Both the position numbers and the translations under genes were made by a program. Below, in pieces: positions 9,886 through 21,340 of a DNA stretch of 64,000 bases. The stretch covers positions 709,550 to 773,549 of the forward strand of contig ML680041.1 of NCBI GenBank assembly GCA_007922225.1, read 5' to 3'. The notes beneath the pieces were generated by a model, which ran no database searches, was not told the DNA's origin, and saw only the letters and a program-made list of their open reading frames with translations. The DNA comes from Emydura subglobosa (lineage: Eukaryota; Chordata; Testudines; Chelidae). The stretch's first letter is position 1; every line of letters starts with the position of its first letter.

Positions 9886-12800
9886 CTGCAGAGGAGAATC
9901 ACGTGAGGAACCACTAAGTGTGATGCTCATGATATCCATGTGTCTGGGCCTTTAGGGCTTGTGATGAACTCCCCTGCATCTCAGGAGCCACGAAGCTTAG
10001 ATATGAAACCTACCCACAGCCCTTCTCTCTTAGACCGGTAGACAGCGACCCCTGAATCTTTCTCTCTGTGTGTCTGTCCCCCTCCTGTCTGTCTCTCCTC
10101 CGACACCCCTGTGACCTGCACTGTCTCAGCTTGGCTGTCAGGGAGAGATGTTGTCTCTGGCATGTTCCGTCTGCAATAGCCTGTTTCTCCTTCCAAAGAG
10201 GGGAAGGATTTTCCAACGGTTATGCGGATGGGCCTGTACATGGGGTATCGGACCTCAATTTCCAGCTCTAAAACAGGTCACCTGTGGGACTTATCCTCTC
10301 CTTGCCGCTTTTCCCCATCTCTGAAATAGGGACCGAGGGGCGTAATCCAGTAACAGCATTGTGAGGTGTTTGGATACTTGGGCAATTGAAGCATCATAGA
10401 TAGAAAGGGGCTGGGGGAGAAGAGGGATTTTCATCTCTACTTTGTTTTCTGTCTCAATGTGACAAGTGTCACCTCATCCTACCTCCCTTTTCTCCTCCAA
10501 TGGAAGTGACCCATGGAGCTGATTTAAGAAACGAGGGAAATCTCACCTGTGTTGATGCGGCTGTGGCTCACAGTGATGTTCACAGCCCGGCTGCCAATGG
10601 ACAGGACCCACCTCCCGCTCACATTCTTCTTGTACCTGCAGGTGTATTTCCCAGTGTTGCTGGGACCGGCCTGCAGGATGCTTAGCACAGAGGTGTTCAC
10701 AGAGCTGATGCCGGGATCTGTACTGGTGATCTGAAACCCCGAATGCCCAGGGACAATCTCGGCTCCGTCCTTGTAGAAATCAAACCTCTGGTCACCAGCA
10801 TCTCCAGGGGCCACACAGGTCATATTCAGAGGGAGCCCTTCTTTCACCACTCCAGACGGGGGATCCACACTCAGTCTAGGCTGGGAAGGGTGATCTGAGG
10901 GGGGCAGGAAAAAGGAGGGGTCAGCAAGGGAAACACAGCTCTGCAGGCGGAATAGAGTTATCTCTACTGTATAACGGGCACTGGGACAGCAGAACTGGTG
11001 TCTTATCACTCCTAGCTAGTGCGGCAGTTCTGCTCTGGGGTGACCTGTCCCATTCACTAAACTCCATCTGCAGCAGCTTCCACTCTTCAGGTGGACATCC
11101 CAGGCCTGGATTACCCTGATACAGACCAGATCTCACAGGCCCATCTACAGAAAGGAGCCCCAGTATTAAACGGGCAGGAGGGTAATGTACCAATAACTCT
11201 TTGCTATTCACCTCCTCCACCCCATTTTCAACTTCATAGACCTTTAATGCTCAAGAAAAGACTCGGAAGAAATATTCAAAGATTCGAAGGCCAGAAGAGA
11301 TCATTGTGATAATCTAGTCTGACCTGTGCAACACAGGCCAGAGCATTTCCCTACGTTGATTCCTGTTTGAACTAGAGTAGATCAAAAGTAGCAGTACAAA
11401 AACATGAAATCAAGACACAAAGGGCCAGTGATGGACAATCCACTACGACACTGAGTAACAGAACTTCTTGGGTATGAATGTGTGTGAACATAATGGCTCT
11501 TTAATATTCTTACATTTACAGTTAACGCGGCTTATCGCCTTGTCTCCCTGAATTAGATCCTGCTCGTCTTTTCTTTTACAAGTATAACATCTACACAGGT
11601 ACCAAATATTTGATGATGGGCTGTAGCCGACAAAGGTCTAGCAAAATGCAGCAGCTGGAAGTGAAGCTAGACAAATCCAGACTGGAAAGACGGGGTAAAT
11701 TTTCCATAGCGAGAGTCATTAACCACTGGATTGTGGTGGATTCTCCATGCCCAACAACTTCTAAATCAAGGTGGGATTTTTTCCTAAAAGATCCCCTCTG
11801 GGAATTATTGGTGGGCAGTTCTCTGGCCGGTGTGACGCAGACTAGGTGATCAAAACACTCCCTTCTGCCCTGGGAATCTGAGTCTGTGTTCTCGGGCACC
11901 AAAGGGGAGCAGCATCCTCATGAGAACAGCTATGTGGGGTCAGGCCATGCTCCATCTAGCCCCGTAGCCTGTCTCCGACAGTGGCCGATACCAGAGCTTG
12001 TGGGGCAGTGTGCAGAACAGGGCAATTCAGAGAGATCCACCTGACAACTAATAACAGCCATACTCAGCGGGGAGTGGGAGGTCACAGGGTTTCATCCATC
12101 GGGCAGGGCACATCACAGTCGGGTCCAGGGTCCCCAGTATTCGTGGGATCCCCTTCAAATGCACCCAGACACCCCAGGTGAGTTGGAGTCGGTGCATTGC
12201 TCACCTGTGACTGAGATGGAGACTGGCTGGCTCTCCTGGGATCGGACCCTCCATAGGGAAGGTTGGATCCAGTACACACAGGTGTACGATCCAGAGTCCC
12301 CCAGACCCGTGACGATCAGGGCGTGCATGTTGCTGTTCCTAGATGAGACTCTCCAGCCGTCGTCCCTGGAGAACTGGAATCCTGTCGCCATGTGAGCGTC
12401 GGGGGGCACCGAACACGTGAGGGTGACAGTGTCTCCTGGGAGGTAGACGGTACACGAGGGGTTCAGGGAGAGAGACGGGGCTCCAGGGGGCTCTAGAAAA
12501 GACAAATCACATCTGTCAATGGGGAAAAAAGCAACTTGGCGAGAGAAGGCAGGAAAGCCTCAGAGATCTCCGCCAGAAATCTCCGGCTCTCACCAAGCTA
12601 CAGCCCCCGGCGGAGAAGACAGAGCTGCCCATGGTGGCGGCATACGGCACCTGCGATCCAAGGGAAATATCAAAGGGAGGCAAGAACTGACTATCCTTCA
12701 CCACCTGGCAAGTGGATCGAGATGGGAGAACTGGGCCTCGACTGTGCCTTTCTCCCGGCAACGTCCTTCTCATAGCTACAGGTGTAGGAGCCCACGATGG

Positions 12801-15800
12801 CCGGATCGGACGTGTGGAGCTGGAGACGGGTACCCTGCGGGGTGGAGGTGACTCCCAGCTTTATGATGTCCCCGTTCTTGAACATCTGGAAGGTGATAGA
12901 TGTGTCACTTTTGGGGAGCGAGCACAGGATGGTCACAAGCTCTTCCCAGAGGCCACTGGCAGTTGCAGAGATGGACGGGGCAGCGGGACGGTCTGAGGGT
13001 AGAAATGAAAGAGTGGAGGGGGGAATGTACTGGAGTGAAGGTAGAAATTGCAGAACCAGTGACAGGTTGGGGAGGGCCTTGATGTTAGACCGTTGGGGGG
13101 ATACACTGGGATCCAGTACTCCTGGGTTCTCTTTCCATGCCTGGAATAGTGTGATTTACGTGGGGGTTATATCGTCTGTTTGGGGAGCAGCACGAAGAGC
13201 TGGGGGACGGGGCCATCCACCAAGTGCAGGAGGCTCTCGGGGTGGAACTGGGCAGGTAGGTGATCCTCCTCACAGCTGAAGGGCTGGGTTCCCACACGTG
13301 ACGGGGTGGGGCAGGGAATCCCCTACTAGACAGCAGGTGAAAAGGGACTTACCCATCACTGGTACCTGGACTGGCTGGCTGCGGGGAGAATACATGCTCA
13401 ACCGGTCCTTCAACCCCAAGTATACACAGCTGTACGCTCCGGCCTCCCCCATCTCAGTTGTCATGACCAGCCGCGGCCACCGGGCTGGTTTGGAGTTCAC
13501 CGTGAAGACCAGCTCCCCGCGCTGACTGTAGAACTGGTAGCTCCTCACCGTCTCCCCCAGGGGTGCCGAGCATTGGAGGGTGAGACTCTCCCCCGGGAAA
13601 TACACGGGGTGCTGGGGTTCAGCAACAACCGTGGGGGCCGGCAGGGTGTCTGAGGATGGGAAGGGAGATGCAGGAGAAGTGAGGCTCCCCCAGCCAGGTG
13701 CTGTCCCCCAATCTCTGTCCCTCACTGCTTCCTGATCTTCCGCACAGGACGACTGACACCACCTGTCTGCGTCCCACACACCCCAGAGCTCTGGGTGAAT
13801 CCCCGGGACCAACACACCACCCTGCAATCTATGGGGCTGAGGGCAGCAGCTAGGACTGGTGTAGCTGGGTTGGCTCCGTGCGGCTGTGGATACCAGACAC
13901 ATGAGGAAAGTGGGACTGTGAGGCGGGAGATGAGAGGAGATGGCATCCAGGGAGAGAGACTTCTCCCCTGTGGAGCCCCACAGATTCATGTCCCCCACAC
14001 CTGGCTTGCAGCCAGCGCTATACAACACATGGGCTGGGGTCAGGACCAAGAGCCCCTCTGTTCTCAGGGTGCTCCATTTCCAGCCTCTTAAAGAGGCCTG
14101 TAGGAAGGCGCTGTGGCCTCCCTCTCAGTCAGGACCGAGGGAGGGCCCCAGCAGCCTGAGTGGACCAAAGCAGGCCCAGCAGACAAGTCTGCCCGGCAAC
14201 AGAGGGGCCGGGCCGCGATAGGACCACCTGGACAGCCCAATCAGTGACCGTGGGGCGGAGCCCCGACAGGAATGGGCAGTATAAAGGACAGGCCCCAGGG
14301 AGATACTGCAGACATGCTGCCCCGCCAGTGGAGGCCTAGGCCAGAGCAGAGCCTCTGACCACCCTGGCCCAACCCGGACCTGGAGACTGGGTAAAGCCTT
14401 CATGTTGCTGGACCAGGCAACCCAGACAGACTGGGCCGAGGTACCCGGACCCCGGGACTGGACCGAGTCACCGGAGCTCCCCGCGTTACACCCATGGACA
14501 AGGAGGGACTGGTGGGCCTATCCTGGACAGAGTGCCGCAGCGACCCTGAGGAGTCAGATACCTGGGGATATGGGGAGGAAGTGGCCCAGGGACAGCCATA
14601 ATCAGTGGCTGGGACAGGAGCAAGCCCTGTCGGCTTGTTGCGGCGGGAGCCCCGCCGACTGACTGGCAACACCTTTGCCACAGCTAGGGCCCTGTGCTGG
14701 GACGCAGTGGAGATGGGTGGGCCTGCGTCTTCCCACCCCCCCATTCCCTAGCCACCCCAGGAGAGCCTCCTCCTCCCGACCGCTCCCAAGAGTGGACCCA
14801 CTGCTTGCTCACCCTGCCAAAGGGTAAGAGCAATTGACTGAGGGCCGGGGCGATAGACTGCTGGGCTGCCCGCCCTGCCAGAGGACTGGGCTAGGCCCCC
14901 TCAGAGAGCTAACTGTTCCCCCTGTTTGGAAGGCGCTGTGGCCTCCCCTGGAGTCTAGACCTGAGGGAGGGCCCCAGCGGCCGGGCCAGAGAGGTCAGCT
15001 CGGTAACAAAGCCTAATTTTGTTGGGGGGGGCAGGTGGCTCTGCCCTACCAGAGTACCCAGGCCATCTAAGGCTCCAGGGGGACCCCAGACAACTGAGCC
15101 CCCTGAAATCACCAGTCACTTCTGGAAGCCTTTCCTGGGGCCCCCTGCGGGGCCCAAATCTGCAGTGGAATGGAGCCTAAACAGAGTGAGAGGTGCTCAG
15201 AGGAGCGGATTGGGGGGGTCCCCCATTCCATGCCTGGGACCCCAACAGTAAGAAGCCGGGCACACAGGCCACATGGGAACCACTGCCCTTAGTCTGGTTC
15301 CATTCCCCACCCCATGGAGCCAGCCAATCCCTTTACACTGGGGCTGGAGTGAAGCCAGCACCCCCTAGCTGTGAAAGACCCCATGCCCCATTCTGTGCCT
15401 TTCCCTGAGTCAACCAGCCTCTGCCCCCACCCTGGGGCCACACAACTGAAGTTTGCTCGATGGGCGACCCCCTTTCATGGAGGGGACCCACTCGGATGCA
15501 GAGCTGGGGCACACGCGTAAATCAGGTCCCTCCTTACCTGCAGGTGACGCCAGGCGGGGAAGGATCTGGAGGGAAACTGAAGGAGAGAAGATGAGACAGG
15601 CAGTGAGAGCTCTGGTACGTGGGAGCAACTAGATGAGGCTCATCCACTATTTCCCTAGCGGAGAGACAGACAGACAGACAGACAGGAGATGGAAGGAAAC
15701 AACTGTATTGGAAAGGCCGGGAGCTCAAGCTACTCAAGGAAAGCCCTGAGAAAGCAGCCGCCTAGTGACCGAGAGTCTATTTTCAGAGGCTGGAACCTCG

Positions 15801-16029
15801 GGGTTATTGTTCCGTGCACAGAAATGCCCCAGTAGCAGGTCACGCGTGGCAAGGAAAGGCAGGAAGCCCCGTCAGGCTAGAGATGGAGCCTGGGGGACAA
15901 GAGGCCCCGTGGAGCTGGAGGTGGGATGAGAAGAAGAGATGTACACAGGGATGGAGGGAAGGAGGCAGGAGCTGACAGAGGAATACAGAGTAACTCACCC
16001 AGCAGATGGAGGAGGACGCCGAGGCCCAT
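9791..16029 (-). CDS. IGR2: four-Ig activating-type receptor gene, intact frame
   Basis: Minus-strand exons in order are 15999..16029, 15538..15576, 13353..13649, 12705..12992, 12205..12492, 10547..10894 and 9791..9885, in total 1386 nt (461 codons plus stop). All junctions are phase 1 with GT-AG. The protein has a two-exon signal peptide beginning MGLGVLLHLL, four Ig domains and a membrane segment preceded by WVREL. It stops at once after the membrane with THCCF, so it has no signalling tail. By analogy with FcalphaR and GPVI, the Arg would pair with FcRgamma; that is an inference. Its distal half is a near copy of IGR4's and its proximal half of IGR3's. The leader donor kept upstream of IGR4 and IGR5 is deleted here, so its transcription start may differ. 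Confidence 0.85.
10547..10894 (-). CDS. IGR2 membrane-proximal Ig domain 4 (type D)
   Basis: A 348-nt phase 1-1 exon. It shows LSVDPPSG, NMTCVAP, RFDFYKDGAE and KYTCRYKKN, with several N-glycosylation sequons. It resembles the IGR1 and IGR3 copies more than the IGR4 copy, which marks the module switch within the gene. Confidence 0.88.
10920..12150. repeat. IGR2 C-D intron: CR1 pieces and an LTR-like end
   Basis: About 11287-11466 is a CR1-type piece (tcatctagtctgacc style) in minus orientation and 11595-11900 one in plus orientation. Between them, 11467-11594 resembles the 3' end of the LTR-like element at 62800-62900 (cgccttgtctccctgaatta). About 11930-12070 is another CR1-like head. The IGR4 intron at 31170-31390 carries the matching CR1 piece. 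Confidence 0.5.
12205..12492 (-). CDS. IGR2 Ig domain 3 (type C)
   Basis: A 288-nt phase 1-1 exon. Cysteines lie in VTLTCSVPP and SYTCVYW. Its C homopolymer before codon GAC has six bases and keeps the frame, unlike the IGR4 copy with seven. Confidence 0.88.
12705..12992 (-). CDS. IGR2 Ig domain 2 (type B)
   Basis: A 288-nt phase 1-1 exon beginning APSISATASG. Cysteines lie in VTILCSLP and SYTCSYEKD, with the conserved ITFQMFKNG core. IGR4 and IGR5 carry same-length copies. Confidence 0.88.
13353..13649 (-). CDS. IGR2 Ig domain 1 (type A)
   Basis: A 297-nt phase 1-1 exon. Cysteines lie in LTLQCSAP and AYSCVY, with SYQFYSQRGELVF between them. It pairs with IGR4 33317..33613 and IGR5 43243..43539; those have Trp after CVY or CEY where this copy has Leu. 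Confidence 0.88.
14098..15020 (+). mobile_element. LTR-like element in IGR2 signal/Ig intron
   Basis: About 920 bp absent from the same intron of IGR4. Related 70-bp segments (ggcgctgtggcctccc) lie near both ends, and a TATA-like cagtataaagg occurs at about 14277. A related copy in inverted orientation lies at 43860-44625. The family is not identified; LTR retrotransposon is the best guess. Confidence 0.45.
15538..15576 (-). CDS. IGR2 signal-peptide exon 2
   Basis: A 39-nt phase 1-1 exon encoding SLQILPRLASPA, which completes the leader. A tiny second leader exon is a hallmark of mammalian KIR and LILR genes. Confidence 0.85.
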
Positions 16030-16083
16030 CCTCGGTTAAAGAGGTTGCTTCTCCTCCGTGAACCTGCCTCTTCAACGAGCTAC
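15999..16083 (-). CDS. IGR2 signal-peptide exon 1 with 54-nt 5' leader
   Basis: The acceptor ctttttag lies just above 16083, a 54-nt leader follows, then ATG at 16029 and MGLGVLLHLL with donor gtgagt at 15998. The identical 54-nt leader length in IGR4 and IGR5 supports the start choice. Coding part is 15999..16029. Confidence 0.8.
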
Positions 16084-17700
16084 CTAAAAAGCAACTGAGC
16101 GATGGGGCAGCCACAGGTGCAGGGACGGGTTGTGACGACGCAGCCCCAGGTCCTGCTGGTCGCTCGGGAACCCGGGTATCTGGGATGGAGGCACCTGAGA
16201 GATGAATGTGGGGGAGAGGATGAAAGAGCAAGAGAGGAAAAGGGGGATGAGACAACAGCAAACGGGAGAGTGAAGAGAGGCTGCTTTGGAAACAGAGGAA
16301 GCGAGAGTGAGAGAGAAAGGGAGGGAACAGGGCGTGAAGGCGAGGAGAGACGCAGCAGGAGGGAGTAGAAGGGAAAGACGCAGCCGGAGGATGGCAGGAG
16401 GTCACTGACCAAGCACAAGGAGGATGGTCAAAGACAGAAAGAGGCTGAATGAGACAAAGCCAGAAGAAGCCTGGAGGGGCCGAGTGTGAGAGATGCAGGG
16501 GCAGAGAGAGGGTGAATGAAACTCAAAGGTGCAGTGGAAATGTGGGAATGAAGGAGACAGAGATGGAGGAGTGGGGAGGATGAAGAGGAGGCAGGGAAAG
16601 GGGAAGAGCGAAGGAAGGTGTGAATGAGGCAGACACAGAAGGAGGGGTGCAGGAGACGGACTTTTAGCTCTGTGCTCTGGGTCCAGGCTTAGTCAGGAAG
16701 ATCCATCCCCAGTCCCCGTCTCCTGTGAGCTGCCTGGTCCCCTCTGATAACAACCATAGGAAGTACTGCTGAAGGGATGCTGGTGCCTCCCTGCCCCACC
16801 GCTGAGAAACCACACACTGTGGGCTGGTCACGGCCAGACCAGGGGACTCCCAGCATGCCTTGCAGCTCCCAGCTGCTCTGCACGGTCAGGGCTGACAATG
16901 GCAAAGGGGACCAGCAAAGAAACCCTAGAGATGCGGGGTTACCTAACAAAGGCTCCTCAGAGCATCCGTTACCCTGGCCGGGCACAGGGAGACCACCCCT
17001 GCACGGGGGACGCTGATCCATCTCTAAGCCCGTTCTCCAGCTGTGCAGGGTGATGGGGCCAGCACTGGAGACGGGGTGAGCACTGCTAGGGAGGGCAGAG
17101 TGCCCGCTACTGAGTCCCTGCTCCGATCCCTGCAGCGCAGCACCTCTAGTTAAGAGAGTTTCGTTGGAGCTGGGAAATTTCCCCTCCTGAGCTGCCCCCA
17201 AGACACTTCAACAGAGAGAAAGGACAGCGCTGGACAGGCCCTCGCTTCCTGGGGTTAGCTCTGATGCTGCTGCCGAGATCCTGCTATAAGCTGCTCATCT
17301 AAACACCCCTCTCAGGGTTCACTGCCCTCACACCCTGGGAGACTCTGACATGCCCCAAATTCCCCAGCTCCCATGAGAGCCTCTTAATATTCTCCCAAAT
17401 TTTCACCCACCCCCCTTCATGTCCCAGCAGGGGTGTTGTACCTGCATCTGGCCAGTTTCTTGACAAGCAGGGCACATGGGCTGAAAAGCTGCTGGCTGGC
17501 TGGTTACCTCATCACAGCCTCTTCCAAGACCCCAAAGTGGCTGAAGGACCCTCAGAGTCATGGGGGTTCTTGTGCAGGGTGGGAGCCAGGGTCCGGATGT
17601 CCTCGGGAGCTGTGCATCTGTTTGTATCGACGCAGCTACCCTGCCTGGGTGTTAGCAGACAGAGTGCTGCTACATTTCTGGGGGAAAATCCGGGAGGGGG
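16084..17700. promoter_or_regulatory. IGR2 upstream block, duplicated upstream of IGR4 and IGR5
   Basis: It starts with a purine-rich tract (16200-16660), then sequence nearly identical to 36040-37040. The block at 16748-16764 corresponds to the ETS/RUNX-like site of IGR4 but reads caaccataggaagt, so the RUNX half is altered. No coding exon is seen. Confidence 0.45.
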
Positions 17701-17744
17701 GGGGGTGTTTCGGGTGACCCTGCAGTATAACCACGGCTGGTGAG

Positions 17745-18000
17745 ACCAAGAGTGTGGCCCGTTATGTCACAGTGCGGGGCTAGTTGTTAGAGTGGGGGGC
17801 TGGGAAGCAGGACTGCTGTGTTCTATCCTGGCTGTGGGAGGAGAGTGGGGTCTAGTGGTTACAGCGGGGGGGAACGCTTGGACTGTGAGTACTCCTGGCT
17901 TCTATTGACAACTCTGGGAAGGGAGTGAGGTCTGGTGGTTAGAGCAGAGGGACAGGGAGCCAGGACTCCTGGTTTCTTCTCCCAGTGATAATTCCAGGCA
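17745..18000 (+). repeat. Turtle tRNA-type SINE copies
   Basis: Two or three tandem partial copies with A-box-like tagttgttagag or tggtggttagagc, and B-box-like segments near gactcctggttt, read on the plus strand. Confidence 0.6.
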
Positions 18001-21000
18001 GGGGCAGTATAAACTCATGGGGCCTTGCGCTGGTAGGATGCTTCCCGGAATTGAATGACCTATTTCAAGCTTGGTGAACTGCAAAAATTAAGGAGCCTAG
18101 GATGATACAGAAAGTAACCTCGATTTTTGTACTCAGTGGCTGTACTCAAGCGTTTGTAACCAAGTAAGCACATCCATTAACATGTTAATCCCGCCCTGTG
18201 TCCCGTAAGTGATTTGATACACAATCTCTGCACATGGTAGCGTTAGAGGTGAGTGGGTCTAACACCTATTTAATTTTTTTTCTTTAGATAGAAATTAAAG
18301 CCAGTGCATCTGTCTGCTGATTTCTGAGTTATTATCTGCAAAATAACTAGAATTTTTCAGGTGCCTAAGTAGCCTCGGGGATCACGGTTAATTGCCCCCC
18401 CTCTGCAACCTGAACATCACAGGGCCAGTGGTATCAGGGTTATACAGCTGTTTGTCCTGGGTACGACTGTCTGGATGGAAAGTCCAAGCCAGGAGGAACT
18501 AGTCAGTCACCATCAGCGTGAGGGGTGAGCAATTCATTGTCTGTAATATCCCTGGGGAGAGAGATGGGAGTTTAACCGCTGCACCTTTACTCAGCAGATA
18601 AATTCTGACAGGTTTCCATGCCCCCTTTTTGCTTTGTGCCCTGCCTTCCTGTCTCATTTATGGATGTGTAAATTTTTGCATTAATTGTTTCCATTTTTCT
18701 TTCCGGGGGTGAATTAGCACAGCTCGTGTGAGCTTTTTCACACGTTCAGCTTGGAAGGTTTTCGGAAGAAAGCTGTTTTTAGTACACATTTTCTATAAAG
18801 GTTAGTAAAAGGTGGCTGGGCCCCTTTGAAATAATTCACCGGAGAAGGCAGATTCTCGCACAGTGAACAAGAAAGGCGAAAAGGTCGCAGAGAGAGTTTG
18901 AAAACTGCAGGAAAGGAAAATGAGAAGGAGAAAGTTTGAAAACTGCAACAAAACTGGAAGCACAGGGCAATTACGCTGGGGATATTTTGCAGACGTGCCT
19001 GCAAAGCAACAATGAGATTGTGTTGTTGTTGTTGTTCTGTATTGTGTTGTTGTTTTGTAGTATTGCATTCAAGGGGCCCCAAGGCTCTTCCATTTCTGTC
19101 TTTCCCTGCAACTGCGGGGAAGAATGATCCCCTACACACACACACACACACACACACGGGCTGAGTAGTGCGTTGTTTATCCATCTCGGTCAGTTTCCTC
19201 TCTCCACAGCCCCCGCGGTTGGCTAGACCCAGGAGTTGGACGGGTGCGGTTTATTCTTCGCCCTCAGCAGCCTTATCTTCCTCATTCCCTACTTCCTGAT
19301 GAAACGTGAACGTAACTGGCTCCTTCCGGGACAGGCATCCCTGACTGCTCGGGGATTCGTCCCCACGCCCAAAAGGCCCCTCAGCCAACTCTGTTCCCGT
19401 GGGACGCTCTTCAGCCGTTGGCTGACATGCAGCCACTTCTGGGGTGGGGCGTGTCGGGTGTGCAACAGCTGCCCAATTGTTTCAGAGAGCGCGCTCTTCT
19501 GAGCCCTCCCGGCCCAATCCATGCAGCACAGCGCCCCCTAGTGACATGCTCAGCACATCACCCCAAGCGCCATGCAGCGCACAGGTGAGTCAGCCACAGC
19601 ACCCCCTACCGATTGCTGCAAGAAACTAACAAGAGGGAGTCCACTAATGCCACGCTAACCAGCGCTATACCATTATCATAATGGTAAAGGAAACATTTCT
19701 CTCTACCTCTGTCTGACCTATGCAACAGAACAAGGAATCTACATCTGATTTGTTTGCAAAGCTCCTGGGGAGGGCTTATGACATTTCCTACCCCTGCCAT
19801 TAACGCTACAGTGATTTACAGCCCAGCCCAGCCCCAGCCAAGCTGACCGGTTCCCATCTGAGCACCTAGGTGTGTTTCTGCCGATACTATGCAATCATGC
19901 TGAGCACCTTGTTATATTCATGCAATATACAGTGCCCGTGCAAATACAGTGACCCCCCTTCAGCCACTCAGACCTTGCTTACGTCAATGCAATAGAAAGG
20001 TGACTGATAACGGCGAACAAGGAGAGAACATCCTGGCTATTAAAGGGCTCTTTAGCCCACTGGAGAAAGACCCAATGGCTGGATGTACACATCAGAACGA
20101 AAGCCCTGCTTTGGGTGATTAGCCGTGGGAACAAACGCCCCAGGGAAACAGTGAATACTCCCGTCTCCCACTGTTTTCTGGTCACCGGAGAGCCAGGTGG
20201 AAGCTCCCTCAGTCACCTGCAAATTTTCCAGCTCCTGTTGGGGATGATGGCCCTCCCGTATCTCGCCAAGGTGCAGAGGTGATTAAAAACCCATTGATCC
20301 TGGTAAGGGGCCAGAGCGCCGCAGAAATGGAGGGGTGGGGGGCAATTTCCTGCTCTCTCTCTGGGAGATCGGCCTGCATTACGGTGACTGATGTATCATT
20401 GTGGGTCAGGGATGGTGCGTGACCCCAGGGTGGTAGGTGTAACCACAGATCCCTCGGGGATAAAGAACAGTGTGTTGCAGCATGTCCAGATGCTCCCGAA
20501 TATTGGTTCAGACTGGATTCTCCTGAGATGAACACAGGAAGAAAGGACTGTGGGTAAACAGCCTGGTTTGCAACAAACTCAGGGCTGGGTTTGAATTGCC
20601 CCAGGTACCAGCAGGCAGCTCCAGTCCACTGCTGGAAGGATGGGTTGACCTCCGGTGATCTTATTAGCAGCCGTGGAGCGTCTTTTATTGCTTTAATAGG
20701 TTTCCCTGTAGTGCTTCCCCCTCAGGACAGAATGGGCTTGTGCGCTCCCTTGAAACCACAAGAAATGCCGTTCTTTAGAGGTTCCGAGGGGAACAGGTGT
20801 CAACCGAGCAACTCGCCGGAGATCTCCTAGTGAAGGCAGGAAACGGTGCGGCTGGGAAAACCCCCGGACAGGTGGGAGGGAGCCGTGTGTCTCGCCCCAA
20901 GAGAGGTGATGGCTGAGGAACGTGGGAGCCCTGGGTGGGCCACGGAGGGGGAAAGACAAGTGCAGAACCGGGCGGGGGGCAGCAGGAGAAGGCAGGTGGA

Positions 21001-21060
21001 TGGTCCACAGAGCAGGGGCCGGCGGCCTTTGTGGCCACGGAGGTGACTCATTCGGCTGTT
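18001..21060. other. Spacer between divergent IGR2 and IGR3
   Basis: No exon is recognised. It holds a GTT/TTG-rich tract (19015-19062), an AC repeat (19134-19157), and a piece with the turtle-repeat phrase agcgccccctagtg (about 19531). The open frames here are not Ig-like. Confidence 0.5.
19134..19157. repeat. AC dinucleotide microsatellite
   Basis: Twelve uninterrupted AC units. Confidence 0.95.
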
Positions 21061-21080
21061 GAAGTGAAGAGTCCCAGATC

Positions 21081-21145
21081 TGTGGTTGCTGCAGCATTTC
21101 CTCCGTTCTCAGTGGCAGCCCGTGACTTCCTCCAGTTTATGCAAT
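21081..21145 (+). promoter_or_regulatory. Candidate myeloid-type promoter of IGR3
   Basis: Within about 230 bp upstream of the IGR3 ATG lie a RUNX-like TGTGGTTG (21081), an ETS-like GACTTCCTC (21124) and a C/EBP-like TTTATGCAAT (21136). The combination is typical of leukocyte promoters, but it is only a motif match. Confidence 0.35.
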
Positions 21146-21309
21146 GCAGGGGGTGGGGAAGCAGCGCCCCCGGGATGAGCAACGCATCCAGTCATGGGAT
21201 TGTACAGCTCATGGGATGGGCAAAGCAGGGTCAGTCCGCTTCTGGACAGAGACTGGTCTGGCGGCTGCAGGGAGAACCCAGCTCCCAGGCCCCCAGGGAC
21301 CATCTCAGC

Positions 21310-21340
21310 ATGGAGCGACCTCTCCTTCTGCTGCTGCTGG
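21310..21340 (+). CDS. IGR3 signal-peptide exon 1
   Basis: ATG at 21310 in gcatgg context, MERPLLLLLL, donor gtaagt at 21341. The 31-nt length matches IGR2, IGR4 and IGR5. Confidence 0.88.

Larger units (their letters stand above)
4403..10894. repeat. Arm 1 of large inverted duplication
   Basis: The tail halves of IGR1 and IGR2 plus their spacer match, in inverted orientation, 24093-30799 (tail halves of IGR3 and IGR4). Limits are approximate. Confidence 0.75.

Noticed and set aside
13270..14049. 259-codon minus-strand open frame
   Set aside because: Only 13353-13649 is an exon (bounded by AG and GT in phase 1); the rest is intron that happens to be open. The similar 288-codon frame at 33201-34067 is the same case.
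17745..18000. tRNA gene
   Set aside because: The A- and B-box-like motifs belong to tandem SINE copies; no cloverleaf can be drawn.
18738..19184. 148-codon minus-strand frame
   Set aside because: It includes the AC and GTT repeats; low-complexity protein, no family features.
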